Shown in pieces: positions 15,681 to 23,641 of a DNA stretch of 64,000 nt. Positions within the stretch are counted from its first letter, which is position 1; every line of letters starts with the position of its first letter. The translations under genes and the position numbers were made by a program. This stretch comes from Streptomyces composti. Lineage in GTDB: Bacteria; Actinomycetota; Actinomycetes; Streptomycetales; Streptomycetaceae. The notes under the pieces were generated by a model, which was not told where the DNA came from, did no database searches, and worked only from the letters and a program-made list of their open reading frames with translations. The stretch is taken from assembly GCF_012034205.1 (NCBI RefSeq), contig NZ_JAATEM010000032.1:22589-86588 (forward strand), read 5' to 3'.

Positions 15681-16886
15681 ATGGCCCGTCTCGCCCAGAC
15701 CGCCGGTCTGACCGATGTTCAGCAGGAGATTCTCGCCACCGTCCGCGACTTCGTGGACAAGGAGATCATCCCGGTCGCCACCGAGTTGGAGCACCGTGAC
15801 GAGTACCCGCAGCAGATCGTCGACGGGCTGAAGGAACTCGGCCTGTTCGGTCTGATGATCCCCGAGGAGTACGGGGGTCTGGGCGAGTCCCTGCTCACGT
15901 ACGCGCTGTGCGTGGAGGAGATCGCCCGCGGCTGGATGTCGGTGTCCGGCATCATCAACACGCACTTCATCGTGGCGTACATGCTCAAGCAGCACGGCAC
16001 GCAGGAGCAGAAGGAGTACTTCCTGCCGAAGATGGCGGCCGGCGACATCCGCGGCGCCTTCTCCATGTCGGAGCCGGGCCTGGGCTCCGATGTGTCGGCG
16101 ATCACGTCCAAGGCGGTCAAGGACGGCGACGAGTACGTCCTCAACGGCCAGAAGATGTGGCTGACGAACGGCGGAACGTCCTCGCTGGTCGCCGTTCTGG
16201 TGCGAAGTGACGAAGGACACCCCGAGGGCACTCCGCCGCACAAGTCGATGACCACCTTCCTGGTGGAGAAGGAGCCGGGCTTCGGCGAGGTCCGTCCGGG
16301 GCTGACCATCCCCGGCAAGATCGACAAGATGGGCTACAAGGGCGTCGACACGACCGAGCTCATCATGGACGGCCTGCGCATTCCGGAGAATCGGGTGCTC
16401 GGCGGGGTCACCGGCCGAGGTTTTTACCAAATGATGGACGGCGTCGAGGTCGGCCGGGTCAATGTCGCGGCGCGTGGCTGCGGCGTCGCTCAGCGTGCCT
16501 TCGAGCTCGGTGTCCAGTACGCCCAGCAGCGTCACACTTTCGGCAAGCCGATCGCCCAGCACCAGGCCATTCAGTTCAAGCTGGCCGAGATGGCTACCAA
16601 GGTGGAGGCCGCGCATGCGATGATGGTCAACGCAGCACGCAAAAAGGACTCCGGGGAACGAAACGACCTCGAGGCAGGCATGGCGAAGTACCTCGCCAGC
16701 GAGTACTGCAAGGAGGTCGTGGAGGACGCCTTCCGGATCCACGGCGGCTACGGCTTCTCTAAGGAGTACGAGATCGAGCGCCTCTACCGGGAGGCCCCGA
16801 TGCTGCTGATCGGTGAAGGCACCGCCGAGATCCAGAAAATGATCATTGGCCGCCGACTGCTCGAAGAGTATCGGTTCCAGGGCTAG
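15681..16886 (+). CDS. mcd: (2S)-Methylsuccinyl-CoA dehydrogenase (acyl-CoA dehydrogenase family)
   Basis: A 401-residue FAD flavoprotein with the three acyl-CoA dehydrogenase domains: N-terminal helical about 10-120, beta 125-215, C-terminal helical 230-395. The FAD/substrate signature M-S-E-P-G-L-G-S-D is at about residues 131-139. The C-terminal E-G-T-A-E-I-Q carries the catalytic glutamate. In this operon the substrate is most likely methylsuccinyl-CoA, oxidised to mesaconyl-CoA. It is shorter than the roughly 550-residue Mcd of Rhodobacter, so the family alone would not settle the substrate; the gene context does. It is the last gene of the ccr operon, with a long-stem hairpin just after it. 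Confidence 0.88.
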   Translation: MARLAQTAGLTDVQQEILATVRDFVDKEIIPVATELEHRDEYPQQIVDGLKELGLFGLMIPEEYGGLGESLLTYALCVEEIARGWMSVSGIINTHFIVAYMLKQHGTQEQKEYFLPKMAAGDIRGAFSMSEPGLGSDVSAITSKAVKDGDEYVLNGQKMWLTNGGTSSLVAVLVRSDEGHPEGTPPHKSMTTFLVEKEPGFGEVRPGLTIPGKIDKMGYKGVDTTELIMDGLRIPENRVLGGVTGRGFYQMMDGVEVGRVNVAARGCGVAQRAFELGVQYAQQRHTFGKPIAQHQAIQFKLAEMATKVEAAHAMMVNAARKKDSGERNDLEAGMAKYLASEYCKEVVEDAFRIHGGYGFSKEYEIERLYREAPMLLIGEGTAEIQKMIIGRRLLEEYRFQG

Positions 16887-16894
16887 ATGTCCGG

Positions 16895-16935
16895 ATACGG
16901 GGTGTTTTCTTGGAGAACAGGATCACACCCCGTAT
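16895..16935 (+). promoter_or_regulatory. Long-range hairpin between mcd and psd
   Basis: ATACGGGGTGT (16895-16905) is perfectly complementary to ACACCCCGTAT (16925-16935), an 11-bp stem with a 19-base loop. It starts 9 bases after the mcd stop. It may terminate or stabilise the ccr operon mRNA. No T-run follows, so attenuation of psd–pss or protein binding is also possible. Confidence 0.5.
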
Positions 16936-17056
16936 GCACGTTTCTGGCGCTGACTCGGCTGCCTGGCTTACCCAGTTGCCGCCGGGAGCCGCTACGATCG
17001 CCGGAAAGCCGCCGTCCCCCGCAAGTGCGCGGCATCATCCGCTACGAAGGTCATCC

Positions 17057-17713
17057 ATGCCCCACAGCCAAAACTCTGCACCTCGCGACAGCCTCGCCGG
17101 CGTACGCCTCGCGCGCGGAGCATCGCCGTGGCTTCTGCCGACCGTCGCCACCGCAGCCGTCAGCCTTCTGCGTGCCCGCCGCTCGGGCGCGGCGAAGGCC
17201 ATCGCCGTTCCCGCCACCGCGCTGGCGGCCGGGATGCTGTGGTTCTTCCGCGACCCCGAGCGCGAGATCGCCCAGGGCCGGGTCATCTCGCCCGCCGACG
17301 GTGTGGTGCAGAGCATCATGCCGTGGAAGGACGGCCGCACCCGAGTCGCCATCTTCATGAGCCCGCTCAACGTCCACGTGAACCGCGCGCCGCTGGCCGG
17401 CACGGTCACGTCCGTCGAGCACATCCCCGGTGGTTTCGTTCCCGCCTTCAACAAGGAGAGCGAGAACAACGAGCGGGTGGTGTGGCACTTCGACACCGAG
17501 CTCGGCGACATCGAGATGGTCCAGATCGCCGGCGCGGTGGCCCGCCGCATCGTCCCCTACGTGCCGCAGGCCACCAAGGTCGAGCAGGGCGAGCGGATCG
17601 GTCTGATCCGGTTCGGCTCGCGGGTCGACATCTACCTGCCCGAGGGCGTGGACGTCGCGGTCGAAGTCGGGCAGAAGACGGTGGCTGGGGTGACTCGCAT
17701 TGACCGTGATTGA
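17057..17713 (+). CDS. psd: Phosphatidylserine decarboxylase proenzyme
   Basis: A 218-residue short-form (PSD-A-like) proenzyme that decarboxylates phosphatidylserine to phosphatidylethanolamine. A hydrophobic stretch (about 27-63) anchors it to the membrane. The pyruvoyl cofactor would form by self-cleavage at Gly187-Ser188 (I-R-F-G-S-R-V-D). Conserved D-G-V-V and H-V-N-R-A-P segments are present. The ATG at 17057 follows GAAGG by 6 bases; the longer frame from 16910 runs through the hairpin and is unlikely. It overlaps pss by 14 bases. The psd–pss pair follows the EMC operon as in other Streptomyces. Confidence 0.92.
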   Translation: MPHSQNSAPRDSLAGVRLARGASPWLLPTVATAAVSLLRARRSGAAKAIAVPATALAAGMLWFFRDPEREIAQGRVISPADGVVQSIMPWKDGRTRVAIFMSPLNVHVNRAPLAGTVTSVEHIPGGFVPAFNKESENNERVVWHFDTELGDIEMVQIAGAVARRIVPYVPQATKVEQGERIGLIRFGSRVDIYLPEGVDVAVEVGQKTVAGVTRIDRD

Positions 17714-18551
17714 TCCGGAGACTCAGGCCGGCTGGGTGCCGGAGGCCGACGAGGACGACGAGGAGGAGATGCCTCTCTCGCTGCGCCTGTCGATAGCGGA
17801 CACCCTCACCCTGGGCAACGCCACCTGTGGCTTCATGGCGGTGTACTTCACCACCACCGGCATCCTGATCCCGCACCTCACCGGGAGCCAGGAGACCGGC
17901 ATGGCCCGCCACAGCGCGGCCACCGCGGTGATCCTGATGCTGTGTGCGGCGGTCTTCGACCTCTTCGACGGGCTGGTCGCGCGCAAGCTGCGCAGCTCGC
18001 CGATGGGTGCGGAGCTGGACAACCTCTCGGACCTGATCAGCTTCGGCCTGGCGCCGGCGTACTTCGTGCTGGTCTACGGCATGGTCGCGGACGACGCGCA
18101 CCAGAGGGTGGCCGCGGTCGGGGCGATCGTGGTGCTGCTCGCGGTGGTCCTGCGGCTGGCGAGATTCTCCTGCGTGACGGTCAAGGACGGCACGTTCCAG
18201 GGCATGCCGTCGCCGTTCGGGGCGCTGACGGTCGTGTCGATCGTGCTGCTCGAGCTGCCGTTCGTGGCGACGCTGCTGGCGATCCTCGGCACCGCGTGGC
18301 TGATGGTGAGCCGCGTCGAGTACCCGAAGCCGCGGGGCCGCCTGGCGGTCGCCATGCTGACCTGGATCGTCCTGTCCATGGGCCTCCTGGCCGCCTGGGC
18401 CTTCGACGCCCCGAGCGGCCAGCTGCTCCTCCAGACCGGCTGCGCCCTGCAGCTGGTGATGGGTGCGGTGATCCCCCTGTTCGCCACGGCCCGCCGGGTG
18501 AACAACTTCCGCGACAACCGCCGCGAGGCCCGGGCAGCCCAGCTGCCGTAA
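17700..18551 (+). CDS. pssA: CDP-diacylglycerol–serine O-phosphatidyltransferase
   Basis: A 283-residue integral membrane CDP-alcohol phosphatidyltransferase that makes phosphatidylserine, the substrate of the adjacent Psd. The catalytic signature starts DLFDGLVAR at about residues 86-94 and continues G-A-E-L-D-N-L-S-D. The gap between AR and G is 7 residues, one shorter than in many family members. There are about 7 hydrophobic segments and an acidic N-terminus (DEDDEEE). The start is uncertain: the TTG at 17700 gives an overlap with psd, and a GTG at 17706 is equally possible. Neither has a strong ribosome-binding site, suggesting coupling to psd translation. Confidence 0.9.
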   Translation: MTVIDPETQAGWVPEADEDDEEEMPLSLRLSIADTLTLGNATCGFMAVYFTTTGILIPHLTGSQETGMARHSAATAVILMLCAAVFDLFDGLVARKLRSSPMGAELDNLSDLISFGLAPAYFVLVYGMVADDAHQRVAAVGAIVVLLAVVLRLARFSCVTVKDGTFQGMPSPFGALTVVSIVLLELPFVATLLAILGTAWLMVSRVEYPKPRGRLAVAMLTWIVLSMGLLAAWAFDAPSGQLLLQTGCALQLVMGAVIPLFATARRVNNFRDNRREARAAQLP

Positions 18552-18569
18552 CCCCTCGCCGAGCACATC

Positions 18570-18596
18570 GGCCCCGGACCATGGAGGTCCGGGGCC
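18570..18596. terminator. Terminator between pssA and glycerate kinase
   Basis: GGCCCCGGACC (18570-18580) and GGTCCGGGGCC (18586-18596) form a perfect 11-bp stem with a 5-base loop. The hairpin sits between the convergent pssA and glycerate kinase genes and can serve both strands, although it is nearer to pssA. Confidence 0.75.
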
Positions 18597-18683
18597 GTCT
18601 GCTGTGCCGGTGCGCGCCGAGCCCGCCGGAAGGCCCGGCCACCTCCGCGGGTGGCCGAGACGGGTGGGCCGGCCGGGAAACGG

Positions 18684-19859
18684 TCAGGTCAGGAAGTCGC
18701 GGGCGATCCGTTCGGCCGTGCGCTCCAGGACGGGGCCCGCTTCGGTGATGCACTTCTGCACGTCCGGCTCGATGTCCGTGAGCGCGTAGGCCCTGCGGAT
18801 CCCGGCCTTGCCGAGGGTCTCCGGGGGCAGGGCCAGGCGGCCGCACACCGCGACGACCTCCTTGCCCGCCGCGCGTGCCGCCGAGGCCACCCCGGCCGGG
18901 GCCTTGCCGTGCAGGGTCTGCTGATCCAGGGAGCCCTCCCCCGTGATCACCAGGTCGGCCCGCTCCAGCGCCGGGGCGAAGCCCAGGACGTCCAGCATGA
19001 CCTCGATGCCCGGCCGGAACCGCGCCCCGACCAGCAGCGCGCCGTAGCCGATGCCGCCGGCCGCGCCCGCGCCGGGCGAGGCGGCCAGCTCGGCGGCCTT
19101 CGCGCCCAGCTCCCCCTCCAGCACCTTCGCGAAGTGCGCCAGCGCCGCGTCCAGGCGTTCCACATCCTCCGGCGACGCCCCCTTCTGCGGGCCGTAGACC
19201 GCCGGCGCGCCCTTCGGGCCGGTGAGCGGATTGTCGACGTCGCTGGCGAGGACGAACTCGACCGAGGAGAGCCGATCGTCCAGGCCGGACAGGTCCGCGC
19301 TCGCCAGTTCGGCGAGACCGCCGCCGCCCGGCGCCACCGGCTCCCCGTCGGCCTTCAGGAACCGCGCGCCCAGCGCGGACAGCATGCCCGCGCCGCCGTC
19401 CGTGGTGGCGCTGCCGCCCACCCCGAACACGATGGTCCGCGCACCCGCGTCCAGCGCGGCCCGCAGCAGCTCGCCCGAGCCGTACGTGGTCGCCGTGAGC
19501 GGCGCGAGGACGCCCTCCGGCAGCCGCTGGAGGCCGCTCGCCTCCGCCATCTCCACGACCGCGGTGCCCTCGCGCAGCGCGTACGCCGCGGTCACCTGGT
19601 CGCCGGTGGGACCGGTGACCCGCACCTCCCGCCGCCCGAATCCCGCCGCCACCGCCGCCGCCACCGTGCCGTCGCCGCCGTCGGCGACCGGCAGCGCCTC
19701 GACCTGGACGCCCGGCACGACCCTGCGAAGCCCGGCCGCCACCCGCTCGGCGACCTCCACGGCCGTCAAGGAGCCCTTGAACTTGTCCGCGGCGACGAGC
19801 ACCCGCTGAGCCGGCCGCGCCGACTGCTCGGACCAGGTACCGCTGACTGCGTCAGCCAC
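18684..19859 (-). CDS. glxK: Glycerate kinase (GlxK family)
   Basis: A 391-residue type I glycerate kinase that phosphorylates D-glycerate with ATP. Signatures are A-A-D-K-F-K-G-S-L near residue 23, P-V-A-D-G-G-D-G-T at about 57, the glycine-rich F-G-V-G-G-S-A-T-T-D-G-G at about 143-154, and I-T-G-E-G-S-L-D near residue 305. The GTG at 19859 follows GAGGGGAAG with proper spacing. It is transcribed alone. Glyoxylate released by the EMC pathway can be routed through glycerate to 3-phosphoglycerate. The neighbouring EMC genes make that connection plausible, but they are not proof. Confidence 0.92.
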   Translation of the reverse strand: MADAVSGTWSEQSARPAQRVLVAADKFKGSLTAVEVAERVAAGLRRVVPGVQVEALPVADGGDGTVAAAVAAGFGRREVRVTGPTGDQVTAAYALREGTAVVEMAEASGLQRLPEGVLAPLTATTYGSGELLRAALDAGARTIVFGVGGSATTDGGAGMLSALGARFLKADGEPVAPGGGGLAELASADLSGLDDRLSSVEFVLASDVDNPLTGPKGAPAVYGPQKGASPEDVERLDAALAHFAKVLEGELGAKAAELAASPGAGAAGGIGYGALLVGARFRPGIEVMLDVLGFAPALERADLVITGEGSLDQQTLHGKAPAGVASAARAAGKEVVAVCGRLALPPETLGKAGIRRAYALTDIEPDVQKCITEAGPVLERTAERIARDFLT

Positions 19860-19980
19860 TTGTCTTCCCCTCGCTACTCGGGCCCGCGCACGCCGTGCAC
19901 GGGCCAGTCGCGCCGCTGTGACCTTAACCTTCGCTCCCCGTCCCCGTCATTCCCCGCCCGCCCCGTGGACGGCGGTCAGA

Positions 19981-20057
19981 GCCTGCCCGTGCGGCGTGGT
20001 CCGCGCGGGCCTGCCCGTGCGGCGTGGTCCGCGCGGGCCTGCCCGTGCGGCGTGGTC
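19981..20057. repeat. 28-bp tandem repeat, 2.75 copies
   Basis: Two exact 28-bp units lie at 19981-20008 and 20009-20036, with a third partial copy of 21 matching bases at 20037-20057. The repeat is in the 266-bp gap between the divergent glycerate kinase and ADP-ribosylglycohydrolase genes. The 28-bp unit is not a multiple of 3 and no open frame is conserved, so it is not coding. It may be a protein-binding array or a slippage product. Confidence 0.85.
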
Positions 20058-20125
20058 GGTATGGGCTGAACGGCGCGAGCCGTCCGGCCGCGTGCGGAAT
20101 CCGCTGCGAGGGGTAGACCGAAGCC

Positions 20126-21223
20126 ATGACCGACGTCATGACCGCCGCGCGCACCGCGGCAGGAAAGCCGGACCTGGCCGACCGCATCCTCGGAGGCTGG
20201 CTCGGCCGGATCGCCGGCAACATGCTGGGCAAGCCGGTCGAGCGGGGCCACGTGTGGACACGGCAGCGCATCGACCGCTATCTGCGCCAGGCCGGCGCCC
20301 TCCCCCTGACCGACTACATCCCCGAGCCGCTCACCGAGGGCATGGCCGAGGATCTGCGCCCGGAGTGGCGCGCGTGCGTGCGCGGCCGCATCCACGGCAG
20401 CTGCCGCGACGACGACGTCGACTACGCCGTCCTGGGCCTGGACCTGCTGGAGACCCACGGCTTCGGCTTCACCACCGAGCAGGTCGGCGACCTGTGGCTG
20501 CGGCGGCTGCCGTACCTGCAGACCTTCACCGCGGAACGCGCCGCCTACCGGAACCTCGCAAGCGGCCTCAGACCCCCGCTGACCGCCACGTTCGACAACC
20601 CGTACCAGGAGTGGATCGGCGCCCTGATCCGTGCGGACATCCATGGCTGGACCTCCCCCGGCGCCCCGCGCCGGGCCGCCGCCCTGGCCCGCCGCGACGC
20701 GGTGCTGTCCCACACCGGCAACGGCGTGTACGGGGCGATGTGGGCCGCGGCGCTGATCGCGGCGGCGTTCACCGCGCCCACGGTGCGGGACGCCGTGGAG
20801 GAGGCGCTCACGGTGATCCCGCCGAGCTGCCGCCTGGCCCGCACCGTCCGCCGGGTGGCCTCCCTGCACGAGACCGGCCTGTCCTGGGAGGAGACCCTGA
20901 ACACGCTGGAGGCGGAGACGGCAGGGCTGAACTGGGTCCACGTCGTCCCCAATGCCGCCGTGCTCACCGCCGGACTGCTGCACGGCGACGGCGACTTCAC
21001 CCGCACCATCGCCCTGACCGTCCGCGGCGGCCTGGACACCGACTCCAACGGGGCCACCGCCGGCTCGGTGGCGGGCGTCCTGTGCGGCGCCGCGGCCATC
21101 CCCCGGCAGTGGAAGGACCCCCTGGAGGACACCGTGCGCAGCGCGGTCTTCGGCTTCGACGGTGTCCGCATCAGCGAACTCGCCGAGCGCACCCTGCGGC
21201 TGGCACAGGGATCCGAGGCGTAG
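20126..21223 (+). CDS. ADP-ribosylglycohydrolase (DraG/ARH-like)
   Basis: A 365-residue all-alpha hydrolase of the ADP-ribosylglycohydrolase family, which removes ADP-ribose from proteins or small molecules using a di-Mg2+ centre. The N-terminal D-R-I-L-G-G-W-L-G-R-I-A-G-N-M-L-G-K-P is the family opening. The Asp triad D-D-D-V-D is at about residues 95-99, and the C-terminal metal motif GGLDTDSNGAT is near residue 302. The second glycine position of the usual GGDTDSNAA reads G-L-D here, a mild deviation. It is followed by a NUDIX and a Sir2 gene in the same direction, forming an NAD/ADP-ribose group. The native substrate is unknown. Confidence 0.85.
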   Translation: MTDVMTAARTAAGKPDLADRILGGWLGRIAGNMLGKPVERGHVWTRQRIDRYLRQAGALPLTDYIPEPLTEGMAEDLRPEWRACVRGRIHGSCRDDDVDYAVLGLDLLETHGFGFTTEQVGDLWLRRLPYLQTFTAERAAYRNLASGLRPPLTATFDNPYQEWIGALIRADIHGWTSPGAPRRAAALARRDAVLSHTGNGVYGAMWAAALIAAAFTAPTVRDAVEEALTVIPPSCRLARTVRRVASLHETGLSWEETLNTLEAETAGLNWVHVVPNAAVLTAGLLHGDGDFTRTIALTVRGGLDTDSNGATAGSVAGVLCGAAAIPRQWKDPLEDTVRSAVFGFDGVRISELAERTLRLAQGSEA

Positions 21224-21618
21224 GACCGACGGCGGAGGCCGTAGAAGCCCGGGGTCCGAGGGGGCCGGTGCCCCTCCGGGCCCGGCGTCAGGACGCTCTG
21301 CACCGTCGACCGGGAGCTGATGGTGGCAGCGGATTCGCTGGGGGATCCGGCTGGACCTCGGCGGCATCGCCACGGCCCGCGGCCAGGAGCACCACGCCCT
21401 GCTGTTCATCGGCGCCGCCGAGGCCAACGGCGACCACGGCTGCGGCATCCGGGTGCACCGCCGAGGGCCCGCGACTGAGCGCGGGGTTCCGTACGCGGCC
21501 TTCGCCCGTCCGTGCCCGGGCGCATGCGACGCGCGATGCCGGTCACGGGACCGGCGTGTGCTGCCGTGCGCCGGGGCAGGCGGGCCGTCGTCGCCGCAGG
21601 CAGGACCGGGCGCGCCGT
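21224..21618. other. Intergenic region with a possible gene remnant
   Basis: This is 395 bases with no complete gene. A short plus-strand frame (about 21320-21470) encodes a protein-like segment containing DLGGIATARGQEHH and a following A-L-L-F-I-G-A-A-E-A-N-G-D. A TGA directly precedes this stretch and no start or ribosome-binding site is present, so it may be a decayed gene fragment. A hairpin-like GGGGCCGGTGCCCC-type sequence lies at about 21262-21276, shortly after the glycohydrolase stop. Confidence 0.3.
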
Positions 21619-21624
21619 TACCCT
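21619..21624 (+). promoter_or_regulatory. -10 box of a probable leaderless promoter (NUDIX gene)
   Basis: TACCCT is followed by 6 nt and then the ATG at 21631, with no Shine-Dalgarno sequence. It is identical in sequence and spacing to the box before the Sir2 gene. Confidence 0.5.
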
Positions 21625-21630
21625 GCCGAT

Positions 21631-22182
21631 ATGACCACCACCGGCATCACCAGCGACACCACCAGCGACACCACCACGGCCTCCGGCACCGACGACGCAC
21701 AGGACTTCGCCGCCTACCTCGCCGGCCTCCCGCGGATCTTCGCCGGGGCCGCCGCCCTGTTCCGGGACACGCAGGGACGGGTGCTGCTGGTGGAGCCGAA
21801 CTACCGGGAGGGGTGGGCGCTGCCGGGCGGCACGATCGAGTCGGACGACGGAGAGACCCCGCGGCAAGGTGCGCGGCGCGAGACGGCCGAGGAGATCGGC
21901 CTGAACCGGGAGCCGGGCCGCCTGCTGGCGGTCGACTGGGTGAGCGGCGAGGGCCGGCCGCCGATGGTGGCGTACCTCTACGACGGCGGGGTGCTCGACG
22001 AGAAGGACCTGGCCGCGATCCACCTGCAGGAGGAGGAGCTGCTGTCCTGGAAGCTGGTGCCGCGCGAGGAGCTGACCGCTCACCTTCCGGGTGCCCTCGG
22101 CCGCCGTGTCCTCGCCGCGCTCGACGTGCTCGACACCGGCGCGGGCACCGCCGAGCTGGAGGACGGCAACCCGGTGCGCTGA
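21631..22182 (+). CDS. NUDIX hydrolase
   Basis: A 183-residue NUDIX-fold pyrophosphohydrolase. The catalytic box is recognisable at about residues 70-95: it begins GGTIESDDGE, with two extra residues compared with the standard box, and ends R-R-E-T-A-E-E-I-G-L. The first 25 residues are a Ser/Thr/Asp-rich flexible leader with a small internal repeat. Members split nucleoside diphosphates linked to another group. Given the ADP-ribosylglycohydrolase before it and the Sir2 enzyme after it, ADP-ribose or NAD-related substrates are an attractive inference, but no substrate-specificity motif was identified. The start was chosen at the ATG following a -10-like box; a leaderless transcript is likely. 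Confidence 0.82.
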   Translation: MTTTGITSDTTSDTTTASGTDDAQDFAAYLAGLPRIFAGAAALFRDTQGRVLLVEPNYREGWALPGGTIESDDGETPRQGARRETAEEIGLNREPGRLLAVDWVSGEGRPPMVAYLYDGGVLDEKDLAAIHLQEEELLSWKLVPREELTAHLPGALGRRVLAALDVLDTGAGTAELEDGNPVR

Positions 22183-22258
22183 CGGCGATCCGCGTCCCGG
22201 ACGGCAGACGAACCCGGGCTCCCCGCGTATCCGCTCGCCGCGCCGCTCCGCACCGCCC

Positions 22259-22264
22259 TACCCT
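22259..22264 (+). promoter_or_regulatory. -10 box of a probable leaderless promoter (Sir2 gene)
   Basis: TACCCT is followed by 6 nt and then the ATG at 22271, with no ribosome-binding site. This suggests the Sir2 gene has its own promoter even though the NUDIX gene ends only 88 bases upstream. Confidence 0.5.
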
Positions 22265-22270
22265 CGCCCC

Positions 22271-23008
22271 ATGAGCAAGCCCCTCGTCGCCCTCCTCACC
22301 GGCGCCGGCGTCAGCACCGACTCCGGCATCCCCGACTACCGCGGCCCCAACGGGCTGTGGCGCAGCGACCCGGAGGCGGAGAAGCTCGTCACGTACGAGT
22401 ACTACATGAGCGACCCGGAGATCCGGCGGCGCTCCTGGCGGATGCGGCGCGAGAACGGGACGCTGTCGGCCGAGCCCAACGCCGCGCACCGCGCCGTCGC
22501 GGACCTCGAGCGCTCCGGGATCCCGGTGCGCGTGATCACGCAGAACGTCGACGGACTGCACCAGCTGGCCGGCATGCCCGGCCGCAAGGTTCTCGAGCTG
22601 CACGGCAACGCCCGCACAGTGGTGTGCACCTCCTGTCACGCCCGCAGCTCCCTGGCGGAGGCCCTGGCCCGGCTGGAGGCGGGCGAGGACGATCCGCCGT
22701 GCCGTGCGTGCGGGGGCATCCTCAAGACGGCGACCGTGATGTTCGGGGAGGCGCTCGACCCCGAGGTGCTGAGCGAGGCCGTCGCCATCGCCAAGGCCTG
22801 CGCGGTCTTCATCGCCGCCGGCACCAGCCTCCAGGTCCAGCCCGCCGCCGGTCTCGCGGGCGTGGCCGCCGACCACGGCGCCCGCCTGATCATCGTCAAC
22901 GCGGAGCCGACGCCGTACGACGACCTGGCGGACGAGGTGATCCGCGCCCCCATCGGCACCGCACTCCCCCGCCTCCTCCGCCGGATCACCGCCGAGAGCG
23001 CCTCCTGA
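22271..23008 (+). CDS. Sir2-family NAD-dependent protein deacylase
   Basis: A 245-residue sirtuin that couples lysine deacylation to cleavage of NAD+, releasing nicotinamide and O-acyl-ADP-ribose. The NAD-binding G-A-G-V-S-T-D-S-G-I-P-D-Y-R-G is at residues 11-25. T-Q-N-V-D-G-L-H lies near residue 95 and the catalytic H is in E-L-H-G-N. Two zinc-binding Cys pairs (C-T-S-C and C-R-A-C) are present. It is cytoplasmic. It converges with the alkylation-repair genes on the minus strand, whose first stop is 7 bases away. Products of this enzyme are ADP-ribose derivatives, which links it to the neighbouring NUDIX and glycohydrolase genes. Confidence 0.93.
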   Translation: MSKPLVALLTGAGVSTDSGIPDYRGPNGLWRSDPEAEKLVTYEYYMSDPEIRRRSWRMRRENGTLSAEPNAAHRAVADLERSGIPVRVITQNVDGLHQLAGMPGRKVLELHGNARTVVCTSCHARSSLAEALARLEAGEDDPPCRACGGILKTATVMFGEALDPEVLSEAVAIAKACAVFIAAGTSLQVQPAAGLAGVAADHGARLIIVNAEPTPYDDLADEVIRAPIGTALPRLLRRITAESAS

Positions 23009-23015
23009 CGCCTGC

Positions 23016-23615
23016 TCAAGCCCCGTTGCCGCCGATCCGCTTGTCAGCGGCGCCGGCGTTGCCGCACGCGGTGGTCGCCGCGGCGCGGTGGAGGGTGGGC
23101 GGGTGAGGCGGGACGGGCGGGGTTCCACCGCCCCGGGCGTGGCGCTCCAGGTCGAGCAGCTGCTGTTTGCGGTGGAGGCCGCCGCCGTAGCCGGTGAGGC
23201 TGCCGGTGGAGCCGATGACTCGGTGGCAGGGGATGATGATGCTGATCGGGTTGCGGCCGTTGGCGAGGCCGACGGCGCGGGAGGACCTGGGGTTGCCGAG
23301 GGTGGCGGCGAGCCGGCCGTAGGTGCGGGTCTCGCCGTAGGGGATGCGGGTGAGCTCGGCCCAGACGCGGCGCTGGAACGGGGTGCCGTGGGGGCGGAGT
23401 TCGACGGTGAAACAGGTCAGGGCGCCGGCGAAGTAGGCGGAGAGCTGGTCGCGGACCTCGGCGAAGGGGGTGGCCGCGGGGCCGGTGCGGGGGCCGAAGG
23501 TCTCCTCGGGTGGGCGGTGGCGGTGGTCGGTCATGTAGAGGCCGCAGAGGACGCCGTCGTCGGCGACGAGGGTGAGGGGGCCGCAGGGGCTGTCGATGAC
23601 GGTGTGTTGCTTCAT
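23016..23615 (-). CDS. ogt: Methylated-DNA–[protein]-cysteine S-methyltransferase
   Basis: A 199-residue O6-alkylguanine-DNA alkyltransferase that repairs one lesion per molecule by transferring the alkyl group to its own cysteine. The active-site I-I-P-C-H-R-V-I has the acceptor at C130, and the recognition-helix R-A-V-G-L-A-N-G is at about 113-120. The usual length is about 165-170 residues; here residues 165-199 form a low-complexity Pro/Ala/Gly extension. Start ambiguity: an ATG at 23621 would add Met-Arg. It lies 26 bases downstream of the AdaA–AlkA gene in the same direction, forming an alkylation-repair operon. Confidence 0.93.
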   Translation of the reverse strand: MKQHTVIDSPCGPLTLVADDGVLCGLYMTDHRHRPPEETFGPRTGPAATPFAEVRDQLSAYFAGALTCFTVELRPHGTPFQRRVWAELTRIPYGETRTYGRLAATLGNPRSSRAVGLANGRNPISIIIPCHRVIGSTGSLTGYGGGLHRKQQLLDLERHARGGGTPPVPPHPPTLHRAAATTACGNAGAADKRIGGNGA

Positions 23616-23641
23616 CCTCATCCGGGGATCCGTACCTGTCG

